Below are positions 16,692 to 24,397 of a DNA stretch of 64,000 nucleotides, piece by piece. The position numbers and the translations under genes were made by a program. The stretch is taken from assembly GCA_965117035.1 (NCBI GenBank), contig OZ220748.1:682001-746000 (forward strand), in the 5' to 3' direction. The notes beneath the pieces were generated by a model, which saw only the letters and a program-made list of their open reading frames with translations, ran no database searches and was not told the DNA's origin. The DNA comes from CAZENU01 sp965117035. GTDB lineage: Bacteria; Chloroflexota; Dehalococcoidia; Lucifugimonadales; CAZENU01. Position 1 is the stretch's first letter, and each line of letters begins with the position of its first letter.

Positions 16692-16697
16692 TACAAT
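16692..16697 (+). promoter_or_regulatory. -10 element (TACAAT) placed for a leaderless secA-like mRNA
   Basis: TACAAT ends exactly 6 bases before the ATG at 16704, so transcription would begin at or within a base of the start codon. No Shine-Dalgarno precedes the ATG. No clear -35 is seen. The same geometry recurs at 26265 and 63898. Confidence 0.45.
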
Positions 16698-16703
16698 CAC
16701 CCC

Positions 16704-19700
16704 ATGCCGCTACGCTCGATGACAGACCGAATTCGCGAAATCGCGCGTCACGGCCGGCGACTCGGCGTCCTGCGTTCGGCTGCCGCATCCGACGCGGCGC
16801 TGCTCGCCGCCATCCGAGGCCGCGACCTCAGGAAATACTCCGACGTGGACCTGGGGGCGTCGCTCGACACGCATGCCGGGAGGGCCTCCTCCCTGCCCGA
16901 GGTCTATGCCGTAGCCGCCGAGACGGTGCACCGCCGCCTCGGCCTGTGGCGGACCTTCGGGGACACCGCCGCGCCCGCTGCCATCCAGGAGTGCCGGGAC
17001 GTCGCCGCCGGGATACTCGACGCCGCGCCCTACCGCGACAGGGTCGAGTACTACGCCAACGAGGATTTCCTTGAAGGCCCGCTGTTCGCTGACAGTCTGG
17101 ATGCCGCCCTGGACCGCCTACACCTGAACCCTGAGCGACGTGCCGTCGTCGCGGCGATGGTGTACGTCGGGGAGAAGGCCAGGACGACTCCGCGCTCCGA
17201 GATCATGCTGGACGCCGCATTCTACCGCGCCGTCGACTCCCTGGACCCCGACGGAGAGCTGGCGTTTCGCGTGACCGACGAGCAGCTCGCGGCCGGCATC
17301 ATGCTCCACCGCGGCGCGGTGGCCGAGATGAGCGCGGGCGAGGGCAAGACCGTCGCCGCCGCGTTCCCCGCGATTCTGCACGCGCTGGCGGGGCGGCGCG
17401 TACACGTCGTCACCGCCAACGACTACCTGGCGGCCCGCGACGCCGAGTGGCTGGCCGACGTCTACGAGGCGCTCGGCGTCTCCGTAGCGGCCGTGCTCGG
17501 CCACATGGGCGACGAGGACAGGCGCTCCGCGTACGGCGCCCAGGTCGTCTACGGCACCGTCCGCGAGCTCGGGTTCGACTTCCTGCGCGACAACATGAAG
17601 CTATCGGCCGACGAGACCGTTCAGCGCGGTCACGACGTCGCCATAGTCGACGAGGCCGACCAGACCTTGATAGACGAGGCGGGCACACCCCTGATCATCT
17701 CCGGCGGTCCCCCGGCCATCGCGCGCGGGCTGCGACGCGCCGACCAGGCCGTCCGTGAGCTGATCGAGAAGCAGGCCGCGGTGGCTTCCGGCATCGAGGC
17801 CGAGCTGTCCCGGCCCGGTCTGACGGCCGGTAGCAAGCGCGCGCTGCTCGCGCGCCTCTCGCTGGCCGATCCTGAGAACGAGCGCGCAGTCCGCGAGATG
17901 TCGGCCGACCAGCGGCTGCTCCGCCAGGTGAGGACCGACGTCGCGGCCCGCGAGCCGGACAGCGATCTGGAGGCCGGGCTGTACTACGTCGTGGACGCGA
18001 GGAGCCGCACAGTCACCCTGACCGACGCGGGCCACGAGGCCATCGAGCGCGGCCTGGGGCCGCTCTTCGACCTGTCCGACCTGGAGGCCCGCCTGCGACG
18101 CGTCGAAACTGGCATGGACGATACTCCCCTCTCGCAACGCCGGCGCGACGCCGAGGCGGTGCGGCGGCAGATATCCCGGCGCGGCAATCTCGCGGGCCAG
18201 TTGCACCAGCTCCTGCACGCCCACCTGCTCCTCCGGCGCGGCGTCGACTATATCGTCGCCGATGGCGAGGTCGTGCTCGTCGATCCGGTGACTGGCCGGC
18301 GCCGCCACGACAGCCGGTACCGCGGCGGCCTGCACGCCGCGATCGAGGCCAAAGAGCACCTCCCTCCCCGACCGGAGCCCGAGGTCCGGGCCCAGGTCTC
18401 CGTGCAGGGCTACGTCGGCCTGTACAGGCACGTCTCCGGCATGACCGGCACCGCCGTGACCGCGGCGGACGAGTTCAGGCGCTTCTACGGCCTCTCGGTC
18501 GAGACACTGCCGCCGGCGAGTCGCCCCGCGAGGACCGACCACGCGACCCGGATATTCGACGACCGGCAGAACAAGCTGACGGCGCTGGTCGACGAGGTGC
18601 GCCACTGGCGCCGCATGGGGCGCCCCGTGCTGGTGGGGACCGAGTCGGTGCGGGAGTCGGAGGCGATCAGCGGCCTGCTCGGGCGACACGACGTCCCCCA
18701 CGCGCTCCTCAACGCCCTGACCGACTCCTCCGAGGCCGCCATAGTCGCGGGCGCGGGCCGGTTCGGCGCCGTGACGGTCGCGACCAACATGGCCGGACGC
18801 GGCACCGACATACTCCTGGAGCCCGGCCTCGACCGCCGGATCGCGGACGAGTGCGCCCACATGGCAGCCGGGGCGCTGGCGGCCGGCGCGCCCATGGTGG
18901 CGCTGCGGTGCTCGACTCCGGGAGAGGCCGCGGCCGCCGAGGCCGCGCTGCATGACGCAGGCGTCGCCGCCGAGCGCGGCGTTCGTCCCGGCGACGTAGT
19001 CGCGAGGCCTCGGGCGGGGGCGACGCGGCCCGGCGCTCCGGTCACGATGGAGTTCGGCCTGGGGCTGCACGTCATCGGCACCGGGCTGAACGACTCGCGC
19101 CGCATCGACGACCAGCTTCGCGGCAGGGTCGGTCGGCAGGGCGCATTCGGCTCTACCCGCTTCCTGCTGTCCGCCGCCGCCGACTCGTTGTTCGACAGGC
19201 CCAATGGCGGCCCGTCGCACAGATCGGAGCGCCGTTCCGGGGCAGGCGGCCTCGAGCACCAGGAAGGGCGCCGAACGCAGCGGGCCGTCGAACGGCTGCA
19301 GCAGCTCGACGAGCGCGAGGAAGAGCTTGGGCGCATGACCGCCTGGGAGCTGGACAGGGTCGTCGAGCGCCAGGCGCTGGCCTACTACAGGCTGCGCGGC
19401 CGAGTCCTGGAGCACGGAATCGCGGACGAGACGCTCCCGGAACTCGCCGAGGCCGCGGGACACAGGCTCGTCGCCCGGCACCTGCCCGAATCGGGCGTCG
19501 CCGACTACCCTGCCCGTTTCCGCGACCTCGCCGAAGAGGCCGAGCTCGACTTCGGGATAGACCTGCGGGCGTCGTTCGGACTTGGCATCCCCGCCCTGCG
19601 GTCGGTCGCCGGCGACCTGATCGCCGAACGCGTCCGGCGAGTCCGGTCCGAGTGTGTGACGACCGACTTCGACACGCTCGCGCGCCTGCTCATGGCGCAG

Positions 19701-19943
19701 GCCGCGGACGAGCTCTGGCCGGCTCACCTGGCGCGAATACAGGATATGGCGCTGAGCATCCCGCTCTGGTGCGGCTCGCGCGAGCGGGCCGTGGCCGAGT
19801 ACGCCTTCGCCGTCACGGACGAGTACAACCGGTTCCTCGTGGACGCCGAGGACGCCTTCCTCGCCTCCCTGATCGCCCACCGCGAGGCGGACGTCGAGCC
19901 GGCGCCGGTGCTGTCCAGGGACGTCCAGGAGGTGCTGGCGTGA
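16704..19943 (+). CDS. Divergent SecA-like preprotein translocase ATPase (SecA2-type)
   Basis: The 1079-residue protein has the SecA motor: the Walker A region AEMSAGEGKTVAAAFPA (GEGKT at 212-216), TANDYLAARD, YGTVRELGFDFLRDN, VDEADQTLIDEAGTPLIISG, HVSGMTGT, and the second-motor motifs TNMAGRGTDI and DDQLRGRVGRQG. The usual N-terminal RKYSD...VYAVAAETVHRRLGL segment is present. About 105 extra residues (roughly 82-187) then separate it from the FRVTDEQLAAGIMLHRG block, which in ordinary SecA follows directly. The C-terminal zinc finger is absent. It is likely an accessory export ATPase, not the housekeeping SecA; the cargo is unknown. Confidence 0.8.
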   Translation: MPLRSMTDRIREIARHGRRLGVLRSAAASDAALLAAIRGRDLRKYSDVDLGASLDTHAGRASSLPEVYAVAAETVHRRLGLWRTFGDTAAPAAIQECRDVAAGILDAAPYRDRVEYYANEDFLEGPLFADSLDAALDRLHLNPERRAVVAAMVYVGEKARTTPRSEIMLDAAFYRAVDSLDPDGELAFRVTDEQLAAGIMLHRGAVAEMSAGEGKTVAAAFPAILHALAGRRVHVVTANDYLAARDAEWLADVYEALGVSVAAVLGHMGDEDRRSAYGAQVVYGTVRELGFDFLRDNMKLSADETVQRGHDVAIVDEADQTLIDEAGTPLIISGGPPAIARGLRRADQAVRELIEKQAAVASGIEAELSRPGLTAGSKRALLARLSLADPENERAVREMSADQRLLRQVRTDVAAREPDSDLEAGLYYVVDARSRTVTLTDAGHEAIERGLGPLFDLSDLEARLRRVETGMDDTPLSQRRRDAEAVRRQISRRGNLAGQLHQLLHAHLLLRRGVDYIVADGEVVLVDPVTGRRRHDSRYRGGLHAAIEAKEHLPPRPEPEVRAQVSVQGYVGLYRHVSGMTGTAVTAADEFRRFYGLSVETLPPASRPARTDHATRIFDDRQNKLTALVDEVRHWRRMGRPVLVGTESVRESEAISGLLGRHDVPHALLNALTDSSEAAIVAGAGRFGAVTVATNMAGRGTDILLEPGLDRRIADECAHMAAGALAAGAPMVALRCSTPGEAAAAEAALHDAGVAAERGVRPGDVVARPRAGATRPGAPVTMEFGLGLHVIGTGLNDSRRIDDQLRGRVGRQGAFGSTRFLLSAAADSLFDRPNGGPSHRSERRSGAGGLEHQEGRRTQRAVERLQQLDEREEELGRMTAWELDRVVERQALAYYRLRGRVLEHGIADETLPELAEAAGHRLVARHLPESGVADYPARFRDLAEEAELDFGIDLRASFGLGIPALRSVAGDLIAERVRRVRSECVTTDFDTLARLLMAQAADELWPAHLARIQDMALSIPLWCGSRERAVAEYAFAVTDEYNRFLVDAEDAFLASLIAHREADVEPAPVLSRDVQEVLA

Positions 19944-20041
19944 CCGCGGAGAACGCCGGGGACGGCCCGGATTTCGAACGGAGAACAACGAGAGCGTTGC
20001 GGGCGCATACGTCACGCTACCAGACCGAGCCACACGACTGA
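19940..20041 (+). CDS. 33-residue ORF coupled to the secA-like gene
   Basis: A GTG in a GTGA overlap with the secA-like stop opens a 33-codon frame, MTAENAGDGPDFERRTTR and 15 more residues ending TEPHD, which stops 10 bases before the lipoprotein gene. It is very polar, with no membrane helix and no cysteine. The overlap is the same type that links the preceding genes, which is the only support for it being translated. It may be a small partner protein or chance. Confidence 0.3.
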   Translation: MTAENAGDGPDFERRTTRALRAHTSRYQTEPHD

Positions 20042-20051
20042 GGAGGCTGAC

Positions 20052-20870
20052 ATGGCCACCAGGTACGGCAGATTGGGAATCAGGACGCTGGCGGGGACGA
20101 TGGTCGCCGCGGTCCCGGTGGCTGCCGCATGCAGCCAGGGTCCGACCTACGACCAGTGGGCGGCTACCGACGGCGCGGCGGGACGCATCAACCTCGACGA
20201 CGTCCAGCAAGCCTTCAAGGACTCGGAGAGCGCCTCCGAGTTCGAGCGCAAGGTCAACGAGATATACGAGGGCGACGGCCTCGTGCTGATACGAGCCAAG
20301 CAGGACGAGCTCGGCCTCACCCTCGAGGGCTGGGAGGACCTGAGCAGCCCCGCCAACTACGAGATCGACGACACCGAGGACGACCTGCTCTTCACGATCG
20401 TGGAGAAGGACGACAGCCACCAGATGCGCGGCTACGGCGCCAACAGCTATTACCATCACGGCTTCGGGCCGGGCAACTTCCTGTTCACCTATCTCCTGAT
20501 ATCCTCACTCACCCCCCGCGGCTACTACTACTCCACACCTCCGGGCTACGCGCGCACGACCATGACGCGGCAGCGCGACAGCTACAGGCAGGGCAACCGC
20601 TACAGGTCGCAGGTCTCCCGGAACTCCAGGTACTTCTCCAAGCAGAAGGCGTTCGCCGGCTCCCGGTACGACTCGGCGTCCCGCAACCAGAGCACGGCCC
20701 GCCGTTCGTACCAGTCCCGCCAGCAGTCTACCGGTGGGTTCAAGACGAGCTCCACCGGCGTACGCAGCAGCTGGGGCGCCAGGAGCACCGGCGGCAGCAG
20801 CTTCCGGAGCGCGCGCGGCGGGTTCCGCGGAGGAGGCGGCGGCCAGCGCATCGTCGGCCCGCGAAGCTAA
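20052..20870 (+). CDS. Probable lipoprotein with Ser/Arg/Gly-rich C-terminal tail
   Basis: A 272-residue protein of unknown family. A basic N-terminus (RYGRLGIRTLAG) leads to a short hydrophobic stretch and a lipobox-like AAAC, with Cys27 as the probable lipidated residue. A folded acidic part (about 35-135) contains EFERKVNEIYEGDGLVLIRAKQ. The last 120 residues are low complexity: Tyr/Gly/Pro, then Arg/Ser/Gln, ending GGFRGGGGGQR. Such tails are common on exported lipoproteins linked to membrane-stress loci, but I cannot assign a family. GAGGAGG upstream supports the ATG. It may be a substrate of the adjacent secA-like ATPase; that is inference from position. Confidence 0.6.
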   Translation: MATRYGRLGIRTLAGTMVAAVPVAAACSQGPTYDQWAATDGAAGRINLDDVQQAFKDSESASEFERKVNEIYEGDGLVLIRAKQDELGLTLEGWEDLSSPANYEIDDTEDDLLFTIVEKDDSHQMRGYGANSYYHHGFGPGNFLFTYLLISSLTPRGYYYSTPPGYARTTMTRQRDSYRQGNRYRSQVSRNSRYFSKQKAFAGSRYDSASRNQSTARRSYQSRQQSTGGFKTSSTGVRSSWGARSTGGSSFRSARGGFRGGGGGQRIVGPRS

Positions 20871-20908
20871 CCGCCGGGCCGGTGCGCGCATGAGGAGACC
20901 CCTGCAGG

Positions 20909-20978
20909 ACCGTCGTTCCCGCGAAGAGCCTGCCCCCGGTGAAAGCGGGGGCGGCAACCCAGGCGCGGGGCTCCGTCG
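20909..20978. repeat. REP-like hairpin repeat copy
   Basis: Begins CCGTCGTTCCCGCGAAG, the same core as the repeats at 22215 and 44884. It contains an inverted pair GCCCCCG (20932-20938) and CGGGGGC (20946-20952). It fills the gap between the lipoprotein and the next gene and runs into that gene's start region. Confidence 0.6.
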
Positions 20979-22040
20979 ATGAGCGAGAGCGCGCCTCCGG
21001 TCTACGCCAAGGGCCCACGACCGGAGCCGTTCGACGGCGACGCCCCATCGTTGCGCCTGCGCGTCACCCTCGGCGATATGCCGTTGTCAGACGCCTTCGA
21101 CGTCGTCGTCCCGGACGCCGGCGCCGATGCCAGCGTCGGCGACCTGCTCGACCGCGTCTTCGGCCCCGACGGCGTCCGCGACGAGACGGCGCCAGGGCTC
21201 CTGGACACGCGGCGCAACCCCGACCTGCCGGAGATGTACGCCGACCTGCTGGAGACGTTCGCCGACTGGCGCGACGGCCGCTGCTCGCTCGGAATGCACC
21301 GCAACCACGGGCCCGAGATCGGGCTGAGCGACGAGCTTGCCCCGCATCTGCGCAGCACCCCGGAGTCCCCCGAGCCGCTGCTGGACATCGTCGCCGAGCA
21401 ACGATTCACGCCCCTGGAGTACGCCGCCGACCGCTGGTACGGAGGCGATCCGACCGCCCTGGTGCACCGCCTCCAGGAGCACGTCATGCTCCACTACGTC
21501 GGGCGGCTCGCCAACGACCTGTTCGATGCCGAATCGCCTCCCGACGCCGACCTGCTCGCGATTGCCGACCGCCTCGTGGAGCAGGGCGCGCTGTCCGACG
21601 ACGGCGGCTACGCCCTCACCGATGACGGCGAGAACCGCCTGGAGCTGGCCGACGCCGAGGTCGAAAACGTGGCCGACCTCTACGACATATTCGCGGACGT
21701 CGCCCTTCGCCGCGGCCGCGTCGAGCTCCGCAGCGGCGCCGGCGCCGACGCGCGCGTCGACGTGTACGAGGCAGAGGGAATCGACGCGGCCGAGGCCGTC
21801 CTGCTTCGCCAGCTGCGCGACGGGACCCTGGACGACCTGGAAGTCGACTGGCGCGAGGCCATTCTCGACGACGACTTCTTCGCCGAGCTGCTGATCGACC
21901 TCGTCGACCGCGAGCGCGTCGCCCCAGCCGACCTGGAAGAGATCATCGAGGCGGGACTCGCCCATCTCGAGGAGACCCGCGAGCAAGCGGAGCGAGAGGC
22001 CCGCCGCCGCCAAATCGACGCCCAGGCCCGCAGAACGTAG
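20979..22040 (+). CDS. Acidic protein of unknown function
   Basis: A 353-residue soluble protein, rich in Asp, Glu, Leu and Ala with no membrane segment. The N-terminal third contains a LLDTRRNPDLPEMYADLLETF segment. The middle (about 185-225) has ADRLVEQGALSDDGGYALTDD, which looks like the last helix and wing of a winged-helix domain. The C-terminus ends in a charged helix (EETREQAEREARRRQ), possibly coiled coil. I recognise no family. It follows the lipoprotein after a REP-like repeat and may close the unusual 12-22 kb cluster. Confidence 0.6.
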   Translation: MSESAPPVYAKGPRPEPFDGDAPSLRLRVTLGDMPLSDAFDVVVPDAGADASVGDLLDRVFGPDGVRDETAPGLLDTRRNPDLPEMYADLLETFADWRDGRCSLGMHRNHGPEIGLSDELAPHLRSTPESPEPLLDIVAEQRFTPLEYAADRWYGGDPTALVHRLQEHVMLHYVGRLANDLFDAESPPDADLLAIADRLVEQGALSDDGGYALTDDGENRLELADAEVENVADLYDIFADVALRRGRVELRSGAGADARVDVYEAEGIDAAEAVLLRQLRDGTLDDLEVDWREAILDDDFFAELLIDLVDRERVAPADLEEIIEAGLAHLEETREQAEREARRRQIDAQARRT

Positions 22041-22446
22041 CACGGCTTCGATCCGAGGCCGGACACCGCGGAGCTACCTTCTTCTCCTCCCTCCCCTGGC
22101 GGGAGGGAGCTAGAGGGAGGGGGAGATGCCCGTGCCGCCCGACCGGCGTTTCAATGCGACAATCGCGCCGGGGCAACTTCACCCTCACCCCATCCCTCTC
22201 CCGTACCCTCCCACAACCGTCATTCCCTCGTAGGGAGACCCTTGCACAACCGTCGTTCCCGCGAAGAGAGACCCTCGCGTAACCGTCATTCCCGCGAAGG
22301 GAGATCTTTGCACCATCGTCATTCCCGCGAAGGCGGGAACCGAGGGGCGGGGCCTCCCAGGTACGGAATCGACGCACGTCCACCACTGTTCGCCGCAGGC
22401 AAGGGAGTTACGCAAGGGTCTCCGAAGGCGGGAATCCATCCGCGCT
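22041..22446. repeat. Repeat-filled intergenic stretch with a 33-bp tandem array
   Basis: No gene is seen in these 406 bases. From 22215 there are three contiguous 33-bp units (22215-22247, 22248-22280, 22281-22313), each starting AACCGTCRTTCCC, then a fourth partial unit containing the palindrome TTCCCGCGAAGGCGGGAA. The sequence after it to about 22440 matches 44884-45049. Upstream, at 22083-22110, is a CCCTCCCC/GGGAGGG hairpin. Units abut without spacers, so this is not CRISPR. Confidence 0.75.
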
Positions 22447-23052
22447 CTACGTCGGCAGCACAATATCCCCGACCGCGATCTTCTGCAACGTCTCCGGGTA
22501 GAGCGCGTGCTCGCGCTCCAGCACGCGCAGGCGCAGCGACTCGACGGTGTCGCCCTCCAGCACCGGCACCTCGACCTGCGCCAGGACCGGCCCCCGGTCG
22601 TACTCCTCATCGACCAGGTGCACCGTGACTCCCGTGACCCGCTCGCCGGCCTCCAGCACTGCCGCGTGGACCCGCTCGCCGTACATCCCCTGCCCGCCAT
22701 ACGCGGGGAGCAGCGCGGGATGGACGTTCAGGATGCGTCCCCTGTAGCGGCCCAGTACCCTCGGGCCCAGCTTCCTCATGTACCCGCCGAGAACGACGAG
22801 ATCGACGCCGTGGTCGACGAGCACGGCCTCTATCGCAGCGTCCAGGTCTCCGGGCCGTGGGTGCGTCCTGGAGCTCAGGTGGATCCCCGGCACGCCCTCC
22901 CTGGCGGCCCGCTTCAGCACCTCGCTGCCGGAGTTGTTGCTGATGACGACGCGCGGCTCGGCGAGCAGCTTCCCTGCCGTGCACGCGTCGATGATCGCCT
23001 GCACGTTGCTCCCGCCGTGCGACGCGAGAAGTCCCAATCGCAGCTTCGCCAT
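22447..23052 (-). CDS. purN: Phosphoribosylglycinamide formyltransferase
   Basis: PurN transfers a formyl group from 10-formyl-THF to GAR. The 201-residue protein starts MAKLRLGLLASHGGSNVQAI, where most PurN read LxSGxGSN (here SHGGSN). It carries VISNNSGSEVLKRA, the catalytic NVHPALLPAYGGQGMYG block (Asn-His pair), TGVTVHLVDEEYDRGP and an IAVGDI ending. The frame is open further upstream, but GAGGCAGG before the ATG at 23052 and family homology fix the start. It is remote from the purD-purS run and stands alone, divergent from the cyclase gene. Confidence 0.93.
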   Translation of the reverse strand: MAKLRLGLLASHGGSNVQAIIDACTAGKLLAEPRVVISNNSGSEVLKRAAREGVPGIHLSSRTHPRPGDLDAAIEAVLVDHGVDLVVLGGYMRKLGPRVLGRYRGRILNVHPALLPAYGGQGMYGERVHAAVLEAGERVTGVTVHLVDEEYDRGPVLAQVEVPVLEGDTVESLRLRVLEREHALYPETLQKIAVGDIVLPT

Positions 23053-23183
23053 CCTGCCTCGACTTCGGGCCGCGCGGCGCGCCCACGGAGTTGCGATACA
23101 ATACGCCGCAAGCCTAACCGACGACGGAACGCCCGGCAACAGGAGCGCCCGGTCCGGGCGCCCGCCGACCGCGGAGAGACGCC

Positions 23184-24134
23184 ATGACCTCCACGACGAT
23201 ACCCACCGAAGCCGAGGTGCTCGGCTACCTCGGCTCGCTCAGCAACTGGGGCCGCTGGGGCGCGGACGACGAGCTGGGCGCGCTCAACTTCCTGACGCCG
23301 GCGAAGGTGCGCCAGGCCGCGTCGCTGGTGCGCGACGGGCACCAGGTGTCGTGCGCCAGGACCGTCAGCTTCGAGGGCTCGGTCGACGCCCCGAACCCGC
23401 CCGAACACTTCATGATCGAGAGCGGCGAGGGATGGGCCACAGGCGACAAGGTGTCTCCCAGGGCGGCGCAGGGCTCGGCCGACTTCTTCGGGATGGCGTA
23501 CCACGGCGTGACCATCACCCACATAGACAGCCTGTGCCACTTCTTCTGGAAGGGCCGGATGTACAACGACAGGCCCGCCCATCTCGTCTCCACATACCAC
23601 GGCGCGACCGTAGAGTCGGTGGAGAACGCCGGCCGCGGCATCGTGACGCGCGGCGTCCTGGTCGACGCGCCGCTGGTCCGGGGCGTCGACTGGCTGGAGC
23701 GCGGCGAGGGCGTCATGCCCGACGACATCCTGGAGGCGGAGCGCCGCTGCGGCTTCACCGTAGAGGAGGGCGACGTGCTGCTGGTCAGGACCGGTCAGCT
23801 GCGGCGCCGCAACGAGGAGGGCCCCGCCGACCCGGCCGAGGGCTCGACGGCGTGCCAGGCCGCCTGCCTGCCCCTGCTGCACGAGCGCGGCGTCGCCATG
23901 CTGGGCTCCGACACCGGTAACGACGTGTCGCCGGCGCACTACCCGTCCATGCCCAACCCGATCCACCAGGTCGGCCTCGTAATGATGGGCATGTGGATCC
24001 TCGATAACGCCGACCTGGAGGAGCTGGCGCGCCACTGCGCCGAGGTGGGCAGGTGGGAGTTCATGTTCACCATCGCGCCGCTCAAGCTCTCCAACAGCAC
24101 CGGCTCCCCCGTCAACCCGCTCGCGATCTTCTGA
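23184..24134 (+). CDS. Cyclase family protein (kynurenine-formamidase-like metal hydrolase)
   Basis: A 316-residue member of the cyclase superfamily, which hydrolyses amides or lactones at a divalent metal. The binding motif appears as H107-GVTI-TH113-ID115-SLCH119 (HxxxxTHxDxxxH). An NWGRWGADDELGALNFLTP N-terminus and a YPSMPNPIHQVGL C-terminal block are typical of the larger bacterial branch. TACAAT at 23097-23102 could be its -10. It is not in an operon. The substrate cannot be read from the sequence. Confidence 0.85.
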   Translation: MTSTTIPTEAEVLGYLGSLSNWGRWGADDELGALNFLTPAKVRQAASLVRDGHQVSCARTVSFEGSVDAPNPPEHFMIESGEGWATGDKVSPRAAQGSADFFGMAYHGVTITHIDSLCHFFWKGRMYNDRPAHLVSTYHGATVESVENAGRGIVTRGVLVDAPLVRGVDWLERGEGVMPDDILEAERRCGFTVEEGDVLLVRTGQLRRRNEEGPADPAEGSTACQAACLPLLHERGVAMLGSDTGNDVSPAHYPSMPNPIHQVGLVMMGMWILDNADLEELARHCAEVGRWEFMFTIAPLKLSNSTGSPVNPLAIF

Positions 24135-24171
24135 GCGCCCGGGGGCAAACGCCGGTCGGGCCCGCTCGAAA

Positions 24172-24387
24172 TCACGGAGGGGGTTGACGCGCGGGGCCTT
24201 CGATTCGCCGCTTCCTGTGAGCGGCCGCGAAGCCAATGCAAAGCAGCAGCAGCAGCGCCGGGAACGCCCTGTACCCCATCCCGGCGCCGAAGAACTTGCC
24301 GATCAGGAGCGACAGGGCGACGACCACGACAAGCCCCACCGCGATCTGCAGCAGCGACGACAACAGCGGAAGAAGTATGCTGCCCAA
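24172..24387 (-). CDS. Small two-helix membrane protein
   Basis: A 71-residue protein from a TTG start 10 bases after the Kelch gene's stop. It has two hydrophobic segments (LLQIAVGLVVVVALSLLIGKFF, then FPALLLLLCIGFAAAH) and a basic proline-rich tail. A G-rich run (TAGGGGGGGCCAGG) just before the TTG may be the ribosome site. It is probably the last gene of the PadR-Kelch unit. No family recognised. Confidence 0.5.
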   Translation of the reverse strand: MGSILLPLLSSLLQIAVGLVVVVALSLLIGKFFGAGMGYRAFPALLLLLCIGFAAAHRKRRIEGPARQPPP

Positions 24388-24397
24388 CCTGGCCCCC

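Noticed and set aside
17601..20459. 952-codon open frame antisense to the secA-like gene
   Set aside because: The plus strand carries all SecA motor motifs; the antisense product has no recognisable domain.
22215..22346. Short CRISPR array
   Set aside because: The repeated units are directly adjacent with no variable spacers, and no cas gene is near.
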